In this document: piece after piece, positions 27,009 through 34,618 of the stretch
Numbering within the stretch: the stretch's first letter is position 1
Layout: every line of letters starts with the position of its first letter
NCBI GenBank assembly: GCA_963804005.1
Contig: CAWDOP010000008.1
Coordinates: forward strand, 179,599-243,598
Direction: 5' to 3'
DNA: 64,000 nt
Source of the DNA: JAGXRK01 sp963804005
Lineage (GTDB): Bacteria; Bacteroidota; Ignavibacteria; Ignavibacteriales; Ignavibacteriaceae
Position numbers and translations under genes: made by a program
The notes under the pieces: generated by a model
Databases searched by the model: none
What the model was told of the DNA's origin: nothing
The model's input: only the letters and a program-made list of their open reading frames with translations

Positions 27009-28730
27009 TTAAAAACTTATACCCAGCTTTTTCATCTTCCTCCAAAGCGTAGAAGAATTAATATTAAGTTCTTTAGCGGTATTAGTTCTACTTCCGTTGT
27101 TCTTTTTTAATACCCGAATTATCATTTCCTTTTCAAAATCCTCAATTCCACTATTTGTAACGGAGATATCCGATATCTTGTTATGTTTTATTCTTTCCGG
27201 CAGATGTTCTAACTGAATTACATCAGATCGGCAAAGAACAAAACAGTGCTCAATTACATTTTCCAGTTCTCTGATATTCCCCGGCCAGGAAAAGTTTTGC
27301 AATAGATCAAATGCATCGGGTGAAAAACGAGAAACCAATTTGGAAAATCTTTCATTATATTTTTTTATAAAGTGGCTGACCAGCAAAGGAAAATCATCCA
27401 TTCGTTCTCTTAAGGAGGGAAGATGAATATTGACAACATTTATTCTGTAAAAAAAATCTTCGCGGAATCTTCTTTCCCGGATTTCTTGTAAGATGTTTTT
27501 ATTTGTTGCCGCAATAATTCTCACATTAATATTAACTGATTTATTCCCGCCGACTCTTTCAAACTGACGGGTTTCAAGAACTCTTAATAATTTTGTTTGA
27601 ACAGGTAAAGAGATATCGCCAATTTCATCAAGGAATAATGTTCCGTTATGTGCAAGTTCAAATCTTCCGATTTTTGAATTTATTGCTCCAGTAAAAGCTC
27701 CTTTCTCGTGCCCAAACAATTCACTTTCAATTAATGCTTCTACAAATGCACTGCAATTAAGCGCGATGAAAGGGCCTGTACTACGCGAACTGTTAAGATG
27801 AATTGCTCTCGCGACTAATTCTTTCCCTGTTCCGCTTTCTCCGGTAATCAGAACAGAGCTATCAGTTTCTGCGACACTCTCAATTAAAGCAAATACATTA
27901 TCCATCTCTTTATTCTTGCCAACTATATTTGAAAACTTGAATTGCGTTTTAAGATGATCGGATAAATTTTTTATTTCCGAAACATCAATAAAAGTTTCTA
28001 CAGCTCCTGTTTTTTCGCCCTTATTATTAATCAGAATTCCAGAATTAACTCTTATAGGAACTTTAAATCCTTTTTTATTAATTATTTCAAGTTCATTGCC
28101 AATGGATGATTTGCCTTTTAACATTGTCTGCTCCATATGGCAGCCGTTTCGGCAGAGGGATGACTTAAATATTTCCCAGCACTTTTTACCATTTGCTTCT
28201 GATTTCTTATAACCTGTTATCTTTTCTGCAGAACGATTAAATGATGTTACATTCCATTCATTATCAATCGTAAAAGTCCCCTCTATATTGCTGTTAAATA
28301 TTGCATCAAGTTTATTTTTCTGATCAATTAACTCAAGAGTTTTCTCCTCAATCTCTTCTGCCATGGTCAGCATTTCTTTTGTATTGCGAAAGACAAAGAC
28401 AACAGATAACACTTCATCATCTTTATGGATTGGTGTAATTGAGGCAAGCACATTTTTTATTCGCTCTTTGCTGTCCGATAGGTTAATTGATAGATTTGAA
28501 AAAGTTCTGTTCTCTTCAAATGATTCCAAAATCAGTTTTGCATCCTTATCGTTTTTTCCAAATAAAATCATAAAATCTTTTCCGACAATATCTTCTTCTT
28601 CAAATCCGGTAATCCGGCAGGCAGCTTCATTAAAAACAATTACTTTGTGGTCTTTTCCGATAACAGCAATACCATCCGGAATTACCAACGCTTCTTTATT
28701 TATATCTAAAAATCTTTTTGCTTCTGTCAT
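27009..28730 (-). CDS. Sigma-54 enhancer-binding protein with two PAS domains, one Cys-rich
   Basis: A 573-aa regulator. PAS 1 covers residues about 13-120 and PAS 2 about 140-250; the latter has Cys184, Cys193 and Cys197 in the pattern C-x8-C-x3-C (CWEIFKSSLCRNGC), which could hold a metal or iron-sulfur ligand. The AAA+ domain (about 265-490) has the Walker A motif GESGTGKE at 297 and GAFTGA at 344-349, the sigma-54 contact loop. A Fis-type helix-turn-helix occupies the last 30 residues. No phosphoacceptor receiver domain is present, so sensing is by the PAS domains. It is divergent from the Mrp-led operon with a TTGCA-repeat region between them. Confidence 0.88.
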   Translation of the reverse strand: MTEAKRFLDINKEALVIPDGIAVIGKDHKVIVFNEAACRITGFEEEDIVGKDFMILFGKNDKDAKLILESFEENRTFSNLSINLSDSKERIKNVLASITPIHKDDEVLSVVFVFRNTKEMLTMAEEIEEKTLELIDQKNKLDAIFNSNIEGTFTIDNEWNVTSFNRSAEKITGYKKSEANGKKCWEIFKSSLCRNGCHMEQTMLKGKSSIGNELEIINKKGFKVPIRVNSGILINNKGEKTGAVETFIDVSEIKNLSDHLKTQFKFSNIVGKNKEMDNVFALIESVAETDSSVLITGESGTGKELVARAIHLNSSRSTGPFIALNCSAFVEALIESELFGHEKGAFTGAINSKIGRFELAHNGTLFLDEIGDISLPVQTKLLRVLETRQFERVGGNKSVNINVRIIAATNKNILQEIRERRFREDFFYRINVVNIHLPSLRERMDDFPLLVSHFIKKYNERFSKLVSRFSPDAFDLLQNFSWPGNIRELENVIEHCFVLCRSDVIQLEHLPERIKHNKISDISVTNSGIEDFEKEMIIRVLKKNNGSRTNTAKELNINSSTLWRKMKKLGISF

Positions 28731-28771
28731 TTTTTTTCTGAAATAAAACTAAATAAAACTTAATGAATCTT

Positions 28772-28822
28772 TTGCAATTATGCAATGCCGTTGCAATAAA
28801 CTTGCATTATTGCACTGTTGCA
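28772..28822. promoter_or_regulatory. Cluster of TTGCA/TGCAA repeats, likely regulator-binding sites
   Basis: In 51 bases the pentamer TTGCA occurs at 28772, 28791, 28802, 28810 and 28818 on the plus strand, and its complement TGCAA at 28781. The first and the complement form the inverted repeat TTGCA-ATTA-TGCAA. The cluster lies between the sigma-54 activator gene and the Mrp-led operon, where upstream activating sequences for an enhancer-binding protein are expected. Binding by the divergently encoded regulator is inferred. Confidence 0.6.
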
Positions 28823-28867
28823 AATAAAAAACCCGCTACTATCATCAATTTTTTAAGATTTTTGTAC

Positions 28868-28880
28868 GGCACAGAATTGC
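28868..28880 (+). promoter_or_regulatory. Near-consensus sigma-54 -24/-12 promoter element
   Basis: The sequence GGCACAGAATTGC resembles TGGCAC-N5-TTGC, with both the GG and the GC core dinucleotides, but the spacer between them is one base short (9 instead of 10). It lies about 60 bases before the Mrp start codon and 46 bases after the TTGCA cluster. The spacing defect lowers confidence. Confidence 0.35.
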
Positions 28881-28940
28881 TTGTTTAATTCCTGATGTCT
28901 AATTCAACAATAATTTTTATTATGAAAATCTGGAGTGGAA

Positions 28941-29780
28941 ATGAATGAATTCGATCAAAAGAAGAAACACGAAGAAGAAGAAAGAAGAATTTCAGAAACT
29001 GTTTCAAAAATTAAGCACCGTGTTGCTGTGTTCAGCGGAAAAGGGGGCGTTGGTAAAACCACTGTTAGCGTTAACCTTGCCTATGCATTAAAATCGAAAG
29101 GATTTTCAACGGGAATCCTTGATGCAGATATCACCGGTCCAAATGTAGCTAAAATGTTAAATGTAGAAAGCGAGTTGATTTTTTTGAATGAAAAGATTAT
29201 TCCCTTCGAAAAATATGGTGCTAAAATGATTTCAATGGCAGGTTTAATTGAACAAGGTCAGCCTTTAATCTGGCGAGGACCAATGCGTTCAAAAGTGATT
29301 AACCAATTTTTAGCTGATGTAGATTGGGGCGAACTAGATTATTTAATTGCTGATCTTCCGCCAGGAACAGGAGATGAAATTTTAACTATTTCTCAGGAAA
29401 TGAAACCTAATTATGCAGTCATAGTTACTACACCGCAGGAAGTTTCTGTTCTCGATGCAGAGCGAGCAATCAATATGGCAAGGAAACTTGATATTCCATT
29501 TGTCGGTGTGGTTGAAAATATGTCAGGGTTTATTTGTCCGCATTGCGGTGCAGTGCTTAATATTTTTGGCGAAGGCGGTGGCAAAAAATTAGCCGACGAT
29601 TATAACATTCCATTTCTCGGTTCTATTCCTATTGATATTGATACAAGAATTCTAAGTGATCAAGGAAAACTAATTGTCCTTGAGAAACCAAATTGTGAAG
29701 TATCAAAATCTTTCAAATCAATTTCAGAGTTAATCCAGGTTCATTTTGAACAAAGTGTTGAGAATAATAAAACTTTTTAA
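28941..29780 (+). CDS. Mrp/NBP35-type iron-sulfur cluster carrier ATPase
   Basis: A 279-aa cytosolic P-loop ATPase. The Walker A motif is the MinD-type FSGKGGVGKTTVSVNLA at about residues 34-50. GILDADITGPN and LIWRGPMRSKV are Mrp signatures, DLPPGTGDE is Walker B, and FICPHCG near residue 195 gives the two cysteines that bridge a [4Fe-4S] cluster across a dimer. The ATG at 28941 has GGAG 5 bases upstream; a GTG 6 bases earlier is less likely. It carries and donates iron-sulfur clusters. It is the first gene of the Fe-S cluster operon and corresponds to the Mrp-like member of orp loci. Confidence 0.88.
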   Translation: MNEFDQKKKHEEEERRISETVSKIKHRVAVFSGKGGVGKTTVSVNLAYALKSKGFSTGILDADITGPNVAKMLNVESELIFLNEKIIPFEKYGAKMISMAGLIEQGQPLIWRGPMRSKVINQFLADVDWGELDYLIADLPPGTGDEILTISQEMKPNYAVIVTTPQEVSVLDAERAINMARKLDIPFVGVVENMSGFICPHCGAVLNIFGEGGGKKLADDYNIPFLGSIPIDIDTRILSDQGKLIVLEKPNCEVSKSFKSISELIQVHFEQSVENNKTF

Positions 29781-29796
29781 TGCAGAAGGAATTTTT

Positions 29797-30243
29797 ATGG
29801 ATGACATAGTAAAAATAGGAATCATCATTTGTGACAGATATAAAAGCTGTGCAGGTGGAAAGTGTTTCAGATCAATTAAAGAAAGAGCAGGAGCTTTTGA
29901 TATTTACAAAGATAAAGAAGTTGAGCTTGTAGGATACACTACCTGCGGAGGATGCCCGGGCGGTAACATTGAATATGCGCCTGAAGAATTAAAGAAGAAT
30001 GGTGCTGAAGCAATTCATTTCGCAACAGGAATGGTTGTTGGCTATCCACCTTGTCCTTATGTAGATCATTTTAAAAAATTTATAGAAACAAAGTACAAAT
30101 TAAAAGTAGTTGTTGGTACACATCCGATTCCGGAAAAATATTATCTCACTCATTTAAAGTTAGGAACGTGGAATACTCCGGAGTGGGAAGAATTAATAAA
30201 ACCAACACTAAAAGATAAGGAAGTAAGATTGACTTATGACTAA
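29797..30243 (+). CDS. CGGC domain protein
   Basis: The ATG at 29797 follows AGAAGGAATTTTT, giving 148 aa; the frame extends 17 residues upstream but overlaps the Mrp end and lacks a site. KIGIIICDRYKSCAGGKCFRS provides Cys12, Cys18 and Cys23, GYTTCGGCPGG contains the CGGC motif (Cys50, Cys53) and GYPPCPY gives another cysteine. CGGC-domain proteins are small and are predicted to bind metal or Fe-S clusters. It lies 16 bases after the Mrp gene. Biochemical role unknown. Confidence 0.75.
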   Translation: MDDIVKIGIIICDRYKSCAGGKCFRSIKERAGAFDIYKDKEVELVGYTTCGGCPGGNIEYAPEELKKNGAEAIHFATGMVVGYPPCPYVDHFKKFIETKYKLKVVVGTHPIPEKYYLTHLKLGTWNTPEWEELIKPTLKDKEVRLTYD

Positions 30244-30496
30244 AGTTCCGTTACCAATACCGATTTATAAGTTAGCATTATTGCAGGCTTATTTATATCA
30301 GGCTTTTACATTTGAAAAACATTGCGAAAATAATTTTCAGAATACGAAATGGTATTTGAATGAAAATTTTACACAAGAAGAGATACAGGAGATTTTGAAT
30401 TTCTTTAATCAAATAGGATTAAAGTGTGATTGCGATATAATTAATAATCTTGATTTAAAAAACTTAACTGATGGAATGATAGAATTCCATCATTAA
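30236..30496 (+). CDS. DUF2695-like small protein
   Basis: An 86-aa protein whose start overlaps the CGGC gene stop by 8 bases, a coupled arrangement. The C-terminal half, with FTQEEIQEILNFFNQIGLKC followed by DCD, resembles the DUF2695 family, which has a conserved CDCE-type motif; here it is Cys-Asp-Cys-Asp. A single Cys also sits in the HCENNF segment and the protein ends in two histidines. The role is unknown. Its place inside the operon suggests a metal-linked function. Confidence 0.6.
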   Translation: MTKVPLPIPIYKLALLQAYLYQAFTFEKHCENNFQNTKWYLNENFTQEEIQEILNFFNQIGLKCDCDIINNLDLKNLTDGMIEFHH

Positions 30497-30513
30497 TTCT
30501 ATTAAGGAAAAAT

Positions 30514-31446
30514 ATGTCACTAGTATTTGGTCCAATCCCATCTCGTCGTTTAGGTAGAAGTCTTGGTATAAATAATATTCCGCCAAAGATTTGCAGTTAT
30601 TCCTGCGTGTATTGCCAGGTTGGATTGACTACTTACTTATCAACCGAGCGAAAAGAGTTTTACTCACCTATGATTATTTATACCGAAATAAAAGATCGAT
30701 TGTTAGAGCTTAAAAACAATAAGGAAAGAATCGATTATCTTTCTTTCGTTCCTGATGGTGAGCCAACGCTTGATGTAAATCTTTATGAAACAATTCAACT
30801 TCTTCAGGATTTTGGAATAAAGATTGCAGTATTTACAAATTCATCTCTCATCTGGAAAAAGGAAGTTCAAGCAGCATTAAAACTTGCTGATTTTGTTTCA
30901 GTTAAGATTGATGCAATAGATGAAACCAAATGGAAACATATTAATCATCCTGCTTTATCACTTAATCTAAATAAAATATTAGATGGAATTTTGGAGTTCA
31001 AAGAAATTTACAATGGCACCCTTGTAACAGAGACAATGTTAATTGATGAACTAAATGATAATGAAGACGAACTTATAAAAATTGCTCATTTTATTGTTCG
31101 TGTTGAACCTAAAACAGCTTATTTAACTATTCCGACAAGACCTACTCCATTAAAATATATTCATAGCCCGGGTAAAGAAAAGACAGCTGTTGCTTACAGG
31201 ATTGTGAAATCAATTTACACGAGTACAGAGTTATTGAACGAATATGAAGGAAATAAATTTTCTACAAGTACTGAAACAGTAGAAAATTTAATCAGTATTA
31301 TGGCGGTTCATCCAATGCGGAAGGAAGCAGTTGAGAACTATCTGACAAAATCAAATTCAGATTGGAATATTGTTAAAAAACTGATAGAAGAGGAAAAGAT
31401 TAAAGAACTTCAATACGATGGTAATATTTTTTATAAAAAGAATTAA
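30514..31446 (+). CDS. Radical SAM protein (COG0731-like)
   Basis: A 310-aa enzyme. CSYSCVYCQVG at residues 27-37 is the C-x3-C-x2-C motif (Cys27, Cys31, Cys34) for a SAM-binding [4Fe-4S] cluster. FGPIPSRRLGRSLGIN precedes it, and YLSFVPDGEPTLDVNL matches the GEPT motif of this family, which is related to wyosine-forming enzymes. The C-terminus (about 250-310) is a helical domain with VHPMRKEAVENYL. The ribosome-binding site AAGGAA lies upstream. The substrate is unknown; its operon context suggests cofactor or cluster maturation. Confidence 0.8.
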   Translation: MSLVFGPIPSRRLGRSLGINNIPPKICSYSCVYCQVGLTTYLSTERKEFYSPMIIYTEIKDRLLELKNNKERIDYLSFVPDGEPTLDVNLYETIQLLQDFGIKIAVFTNSSLIWKKEVQAALKLADFVSVKIDAIDETKWKHINHPALSLNLNKILDGILEFKEIYNGTLVTETMLIDELNDNEDELIKIAHFIVRVEPKTAYLTIPTRPTPLKYIHSPGKEKTAVAYRIVKSIYTSTELLNEYEGNKFSTSTETVENLISIMAVHPMRKEAVENYLTKSNSDWNIVKKLIEEEKIKELQYDGNIFYKKN

Positions 31447-31474
31447 ATCACTAAATCAAAAAGAGGAGAAAATT

Positions 31475-31687
31475 ATGCCAAATTTAAATGGAACAGGTCC
31501 ACAAGGACAAGGTCCTTTGACCGGAAGAAGAAGCGGTCGCTGCAGAGATACTGAAAAAGCTGAGGCACAAAACAAGTCCTCAGAAAGTAAAGAAGTTATT
31601 TACGGGCTGGGACGTGGCGGAAGACCACGTGGCGGTGGTGGATTTGGCAAAGGTCGCGGTGCAAGAAGAGGGTTCGGAAACAGATAA
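31475..31687 (+). CDS. DUF5320-like Gly/Arg-rich small protein
   Basis: A 70-aa protein from the ATG at 31475, which is preceded by AGAGGAGA. It starts MPNLNGTGPQGQGPLTGRRS, the DUF5320 signature (N-x-TGPxGxGPxTGR), and ends in a glycine/arginine tract GRGGRPRGGGG. Such proteins are repeatedly found next to NifX-type and MinD-type genes in anaerobes. A single cysteine lies in the RSGRCRD segment. It may bind nucleic acid or a metal chaperone, but no function is established. Confidence 0.7.
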   Translation: MPNLNGTGPQGQGPLTGRRSGRCRDTEKAEAQNKSSESKEVIYGLGRGGRPRGGGGFGKGRGARRGFGNR

Positions 31688-31701
31688 AGAATGTTAATTC
31701 A

Positions 31702-32103
31702 TTGATAATTGCAATTACCTCTGAAGGATTGGACCTGGGCTCTTTAGTTGCGGAGAAATTCGGAAGGACTCCTTTCATAATTTTTTATGATACGGAGAAA
31801 AACACATTCGAATCTCTCCGCAATCCTTATGCAAACATATTTGGCGGCGCTGGAATTCAAACGTCTCAGTTCATAATTGAAAAAAATGTTTGCTTGGTAA
31901 TTACAACTGAGATAGGTATGCATCCTCTTCGATTGATGGAATCTGCTGATGTTGAAGTTTACTCTTGTTCCAAAATGCAGGTTAAAGAAGTTGTGAATAA
32001 ATTTGTTGAAGGGAAATTAGAGATCGTTAAACTAGACTCATCTCAAAAAGTCGGTAGAGACGGAAGAGGAAGAAAAAGAAGGAATCGGAATAAAAATTTT
32101 TAA
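31702..32103 (+). CDS. NifX/orange-protein-like Fe-Mo cofactor-binding protein (1)
   Basis: A 133-aa protein of the NifB/NifX dinitrogenase Fe-Mo cofactor-binding fold (DSLVAEKFGRTPFIIF and GGAGIQTSQFIIEKNVCLVI). I take a TTG at 31702 as the start because nearby ATG codons are out of frame; the ribosome-binding site is weak. It ends with a basic tail GRDGRGRKRRNRNKNF that the family domain lacks. It lies 14 bases after the DUF5320-like gene. A role in holding a metal cluster is inferred from the family. Confidence 0.75.
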   Translation: MIIAITSEGLDLGSLVAEKFGRTPFIIFYDTEKNTFESLRNPYANIFGGAGIQTSQFIIEKNVCLVITTEIGMHPLRLMESADVEVYSCSKMQVKEVVNKFVEGKLEIVKLDSSQKVGRDGRGRKRRNRNKNF

Positions 32104-32143
32104 TTAAATAAATTCTCAAGTAAAATAAAAATATGGAGTTAAT

Positions 32144-32515
32144 ATGAATCAACGTTTAGTAATAGCAATTGAAGAAATCGGCACGAAAGAAATTGTTGCA
32201 GAACATTTTGGAAGATGTTCAAAATTCAATGTATGCGAACTTGACGGACAAAAAAAGGTATTAAAAGTCGAATCATTTTTTAACCCTTTAGCCGGAGATC
32301 ACGGCGGCGCATGTCAACTCCCCGGATACGTTAAGCAGTTCAATGTGAAAACTATTATTGCTGGCGGCATGGGACAAAAGGCAGTTTCTAATTTCCTGTC
32401 ATATGGTATTGATGTTATTACAGCACCGGGACTTGCTTATGAAGAAGCACTAAACCTTTTCATCGAAGGAAAGTTGAGAGGTTACGAAGCTTGTAAGCAC
32501 GAACATCATCACTGA
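32144..32515 (+). CDS. NifX/orange-protein-like cluster-binding protein (2)
   Basis: A 123-aa member of the same fold. VAEHFGRCSKFNVCEL has two cysteines; HGGACQLPGYVKQFNVKTII and GIDVITAPGLAYEEALNLF follow the family pattern. The C-terminus is CKHEHHH, a metal-binding-looking histidine/cysteine tail. The ribosome-binding site GGAGTTA precedes the ATG. It is 40 bases after the first NifX-like gene and directly upstream of the two MinD-type ATPases. Confidence 0.8.
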   Translation: MNQRLVIAIEEIGTKEIVAEHFGRCSKFNVCELDGQKKVLKVESFFNPLAGDHGGACQLPGYVKQFNVKTIIAGGMGQKAVSNFLSYGIDVITAPGLAYEEALNLFIEGKLRGYEACKHEHHH

Positions 32516-32523
32516 GGTATCTG

Positions 32524-33375
32524 TTGGTAATATCAATTGCTTCAGGTAAAGGCGGAACAGGAAAAACAACAGTTGCATGCGGACTCGCTTCTGTTATTAA
32601 TAACTGTGTCTACATCGATTGCGATGTTGAAGAACCTAACGGTCATCTTTTGTTAAAACCTGAAATCACAGTAGAAGAACCTTCTTATAAACTTATTCCA
32701 AAGATAAATTATGACAGATGCGACTTCTGTAATAAATGTGCAGAGGTTTGTGAATTTAACGCTTTGCTCAATCTTAAATCAGAAATATATCTCTTTGATG
32801 AACTCTGTCATAGCTGTGGAGCTTGTACTTACTTCTGTCCGCAAAAAGCAATTACAGAAGTAAATAAAGAAAATGGTAAAATCAGAATCGGGGAAACTTT
32901 AAATAATATCTTGTTCTATGATGCATATCTAAAAGTTGGCGAAGCTTCTGCCGCACCTCTAATTAAGAAAGTTAAAAATGTATATAAAGGAAACAGACCT
33001 GTAATAATTGATTCGCCGCCTGGCACTTCTTGCTCAATGTTGGAAGCAGTTAAAGATTCGGATTTCTGTGTGCTCGTGACAGAATCAACACCGTTTGGAT
33101 TTAATGATCTCAAACTCGCCATAAATGTTTTAAGACAAATAAACATTCCATTCGGAATTGTAATAAACAAATATGATGATAATTTCTCCCAGCTTGACGA
33201 ATACATTCATGACAACAAGCTGAATCTTTTATTGAAGATTCCTTTTAGGATGGATATTGCTGAGAGTTACTCAAAGGGTGAATTGCCAACTGAAACGATT
33301 AAAGATTTCAGAATAATGATGTTAGATCTTGTAGAAAAAATCAGAAAAGAAATTGTTGAAAAAGAGTATGTCTGA
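32524..33375 (+). CDS. MinD-type ATPase with 4Fe-4S ferredoxin insert (1)
   Basis: A 283-aa P-loop ATPase. ASGKGGTGKTTVACGLA is the deviant Walker A. A ferredoxin-like insert at about residues 60-115 has CDFCNKCAEVCEFNAL and CHSCGACTYFCPQKAI, two CxxCxxCxxxC motifs for [4Fe-4S] clusters. DSPPGTSC is the Walker B region. A TTG at 32524 is the start, with GAGG about 7 bases upstream. Paired MinD-ferredoxin ATPases are the hallmark of orp-type loci; a role in cluster delivery or partner positioning is inferred. It overlaps its sister gene slightly. Confidence 0.85.
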   Translation: MVISIASGKGGTGKTTVACGLASVINNCVYIDCDVEEPNGHLLLKPEITVEEPSYKLIPKINYDRCDFCNKCAEVCEFNALLNLKSEIYLFDELCHSCGACTYFCPQKAITEVNKENGKIRIGETLNNILFYDAYLKVGEASAAPLIKKVKNVYKGNRPVIIDSPPGTSCSMLEAVKDSDFCVLVTESTPFGFNDLKLAINVLRQINIPFGIVINKYDDNFSQLDEYIHDNKLNLLLKIPFRMDIAESYSKGELPTETIKDFRIMMLDLVEKIRKEIVEKEYV

Positions 33376-34240
33376 TAAAAACTATAAACAAATTGTAATT
33401 CTTAGCGGTAAAGGTGGAACCGGTAAAACGACTGTTGCAACTGCATTATCAGAAATAGCCGAGGACAAAGTTATAATTGATACTGATGTTGATGCTGCTA
33501 ATATGCATTTAGTTTTCAATTACTACATTAACTCTGAATATGATTACTATGGTGGTAAAAAAGCTGAAATAGATACTAATAAGTGCTCCCAATGCGGTAT
33601 ATGTGAATCGGTATGCAGATTTGATGCAATAAGAGATTTCAAAGTGAATAGATCAAGTTGTGAGGGATGCGGATTCTGCTTTCGTGTTTGTCCCGATAAC
33701 GCAATTTCATTTTATGAATCAAAATCCGGAGTTTATTCAGAATGTGAATTGGAAGATCAATCTAAATTTTATTATGCACGGTTATTGGCAGGAGAAGGTA
33801 ATTCGGGCAAGCTGGTGAGCGAAATAAAAAAGAAAGCTTATGAACAAGCCAAAGAAAATGTTAAGTGGATTATTGTAGATGGACCTCCGGGAATTGGGTG
33901 TCCGGTTAATGCAAGTCTTTCCGGAGTTGACTTTGTTGTAATTGTAACTGAGCCAACACAATCAGGGTTACACGACTTGAAAAGATTAATTAACCTTTTA
34001 AAGATGTTTAAAATTTCGAGCGGGGTAATTATAAATAAATTCGGTATAAATACAGATATGAGCAAAAATATTGAGGGATTTATTAAGTCAGAGGGAATTA
34101 ATATCCTGGCAAAAATCCCATTTAACAAAAAATTCATAAAAGCAATTCAAAATTCCAAATCAATAATTGAATATGATCGCACATATGCAGATATGTTTAG
34201 AATTATTTGGATGGATATTCAGAAAATCTTATTAAACTAA
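33368..34240 (+). CDS. MinD-type ATPase with 4Fe-4S ferredoxin insert (2)
   Basis: I start at the ATG at 33368 (MSDKNYKQIVILSGKGGTGK), which overlaps the previous stop by 8 bases; an upstream TTG would add 5 residues. The 290-aa product has Walker A LSGKGGTGKTTVATAL, a ferredoxin insert with CSQCGICESVCRFDAI and CEGCGFCFRVCPDNAI, and DGPPGIGCPVNASL near the Walker B. It is about the same size and domain order as its neighbour, so the two probably form a heterodimer or complex. The C-terminus ends with IQKILLN. Confidence 0.85.
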   Translation: MSDKNYKQIVILSGKGGTGKTTVATALSEIAEDKVIIDTDVDAANMHLVFNYYINSEYDYYGGKKAEIDTNKCSQCGICESVCRFDAIRDFKVNRSSCEGCGFCFRVCPDNAISFYESKSGVYSECELEDQSKFYYARLLAGEGNSGKLVSEIKKKAYEQAKENVKWIIVDGPPGIGCPVNASLSGVDFVVIVTEPTQSGLHDLKRLINLLKMFKISSGVIINKFGINTDMSKNIEGFIKSEGINILAKIPFNKKFIKAIQNSKSIIEYDRTYADMFRIIWMDIQKILLN

Positions 34241-34252
34241 AAGGATAAAAAA

Positions 34253-34609
34253 ATGTTGAGTGAAATGAATTCCCACCTTTCAAGGTTAATAGCAGTAACA
34301 TCGACCGGAAACACATTAGATGCTTTTGTAAGTGAAAAGTTTGGAAGATGCCAATACTTTATTGTTGTTGATCCGGAAACAATGAAATATGAAGCTGTTC
34401 CAAATCCGGGAGAACAAATGCCGGGAGGTGCCGGACCCAAAGCAGCGGAGGTGATAATTAGCAAAGGAGTGAAGGTTTTGTTAACTGGTCATGTTGGTGA
34501 TAAAGCTGAAGAAGCCCTTAAAAGAGGAAACATAAAAATTGTTGATGAACTAAAAGAAAACACAAAAGTTATAGATGCAATTAATCATCATTTGTTGAAA
34601 ACAAAGTAG
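34253..34609 (+). CDS. NifX/orange-protein-like cluster-binding protein (3)
   Basis: A 118-aa protein with LDAFVSEKFGRCQYFIVV, PGEQMPGGAGPKAAEVIISK and LTGHVGDKAEEALKRGN, matching the same NifX/Orp fold as the genes at 31702 and 32144. The ribosome-binding site AAGGA is 7 bases before the ATG. It follows the second MinD-type gene by 12 bases. Three family copies in one operon suggest specialised binding sites for different clusters or transfer steps. Confidence 0.8.
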   Translation: MLSEMNSHLSRLIAVTSTGNTLDAFVSEKFGRCQYFIVVDPETMKYEAVPNPGEQMPGGAGPKAAEVIISKGVKVLLTGHVGDKAEEALKRGNIKIVDELKENTKVIDAINHHLLKTK

Positions 34610-34618
34610 GAGTCTAAA

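Noticed and set aside
31702..34609. Reading the NifX-like genes as evidence for nitrogen fixation
   Set aside because: No nifHDK, nifB or nifEN is present; the MinD-ferredoxin pair and Mrp point to the orp-type context instead.
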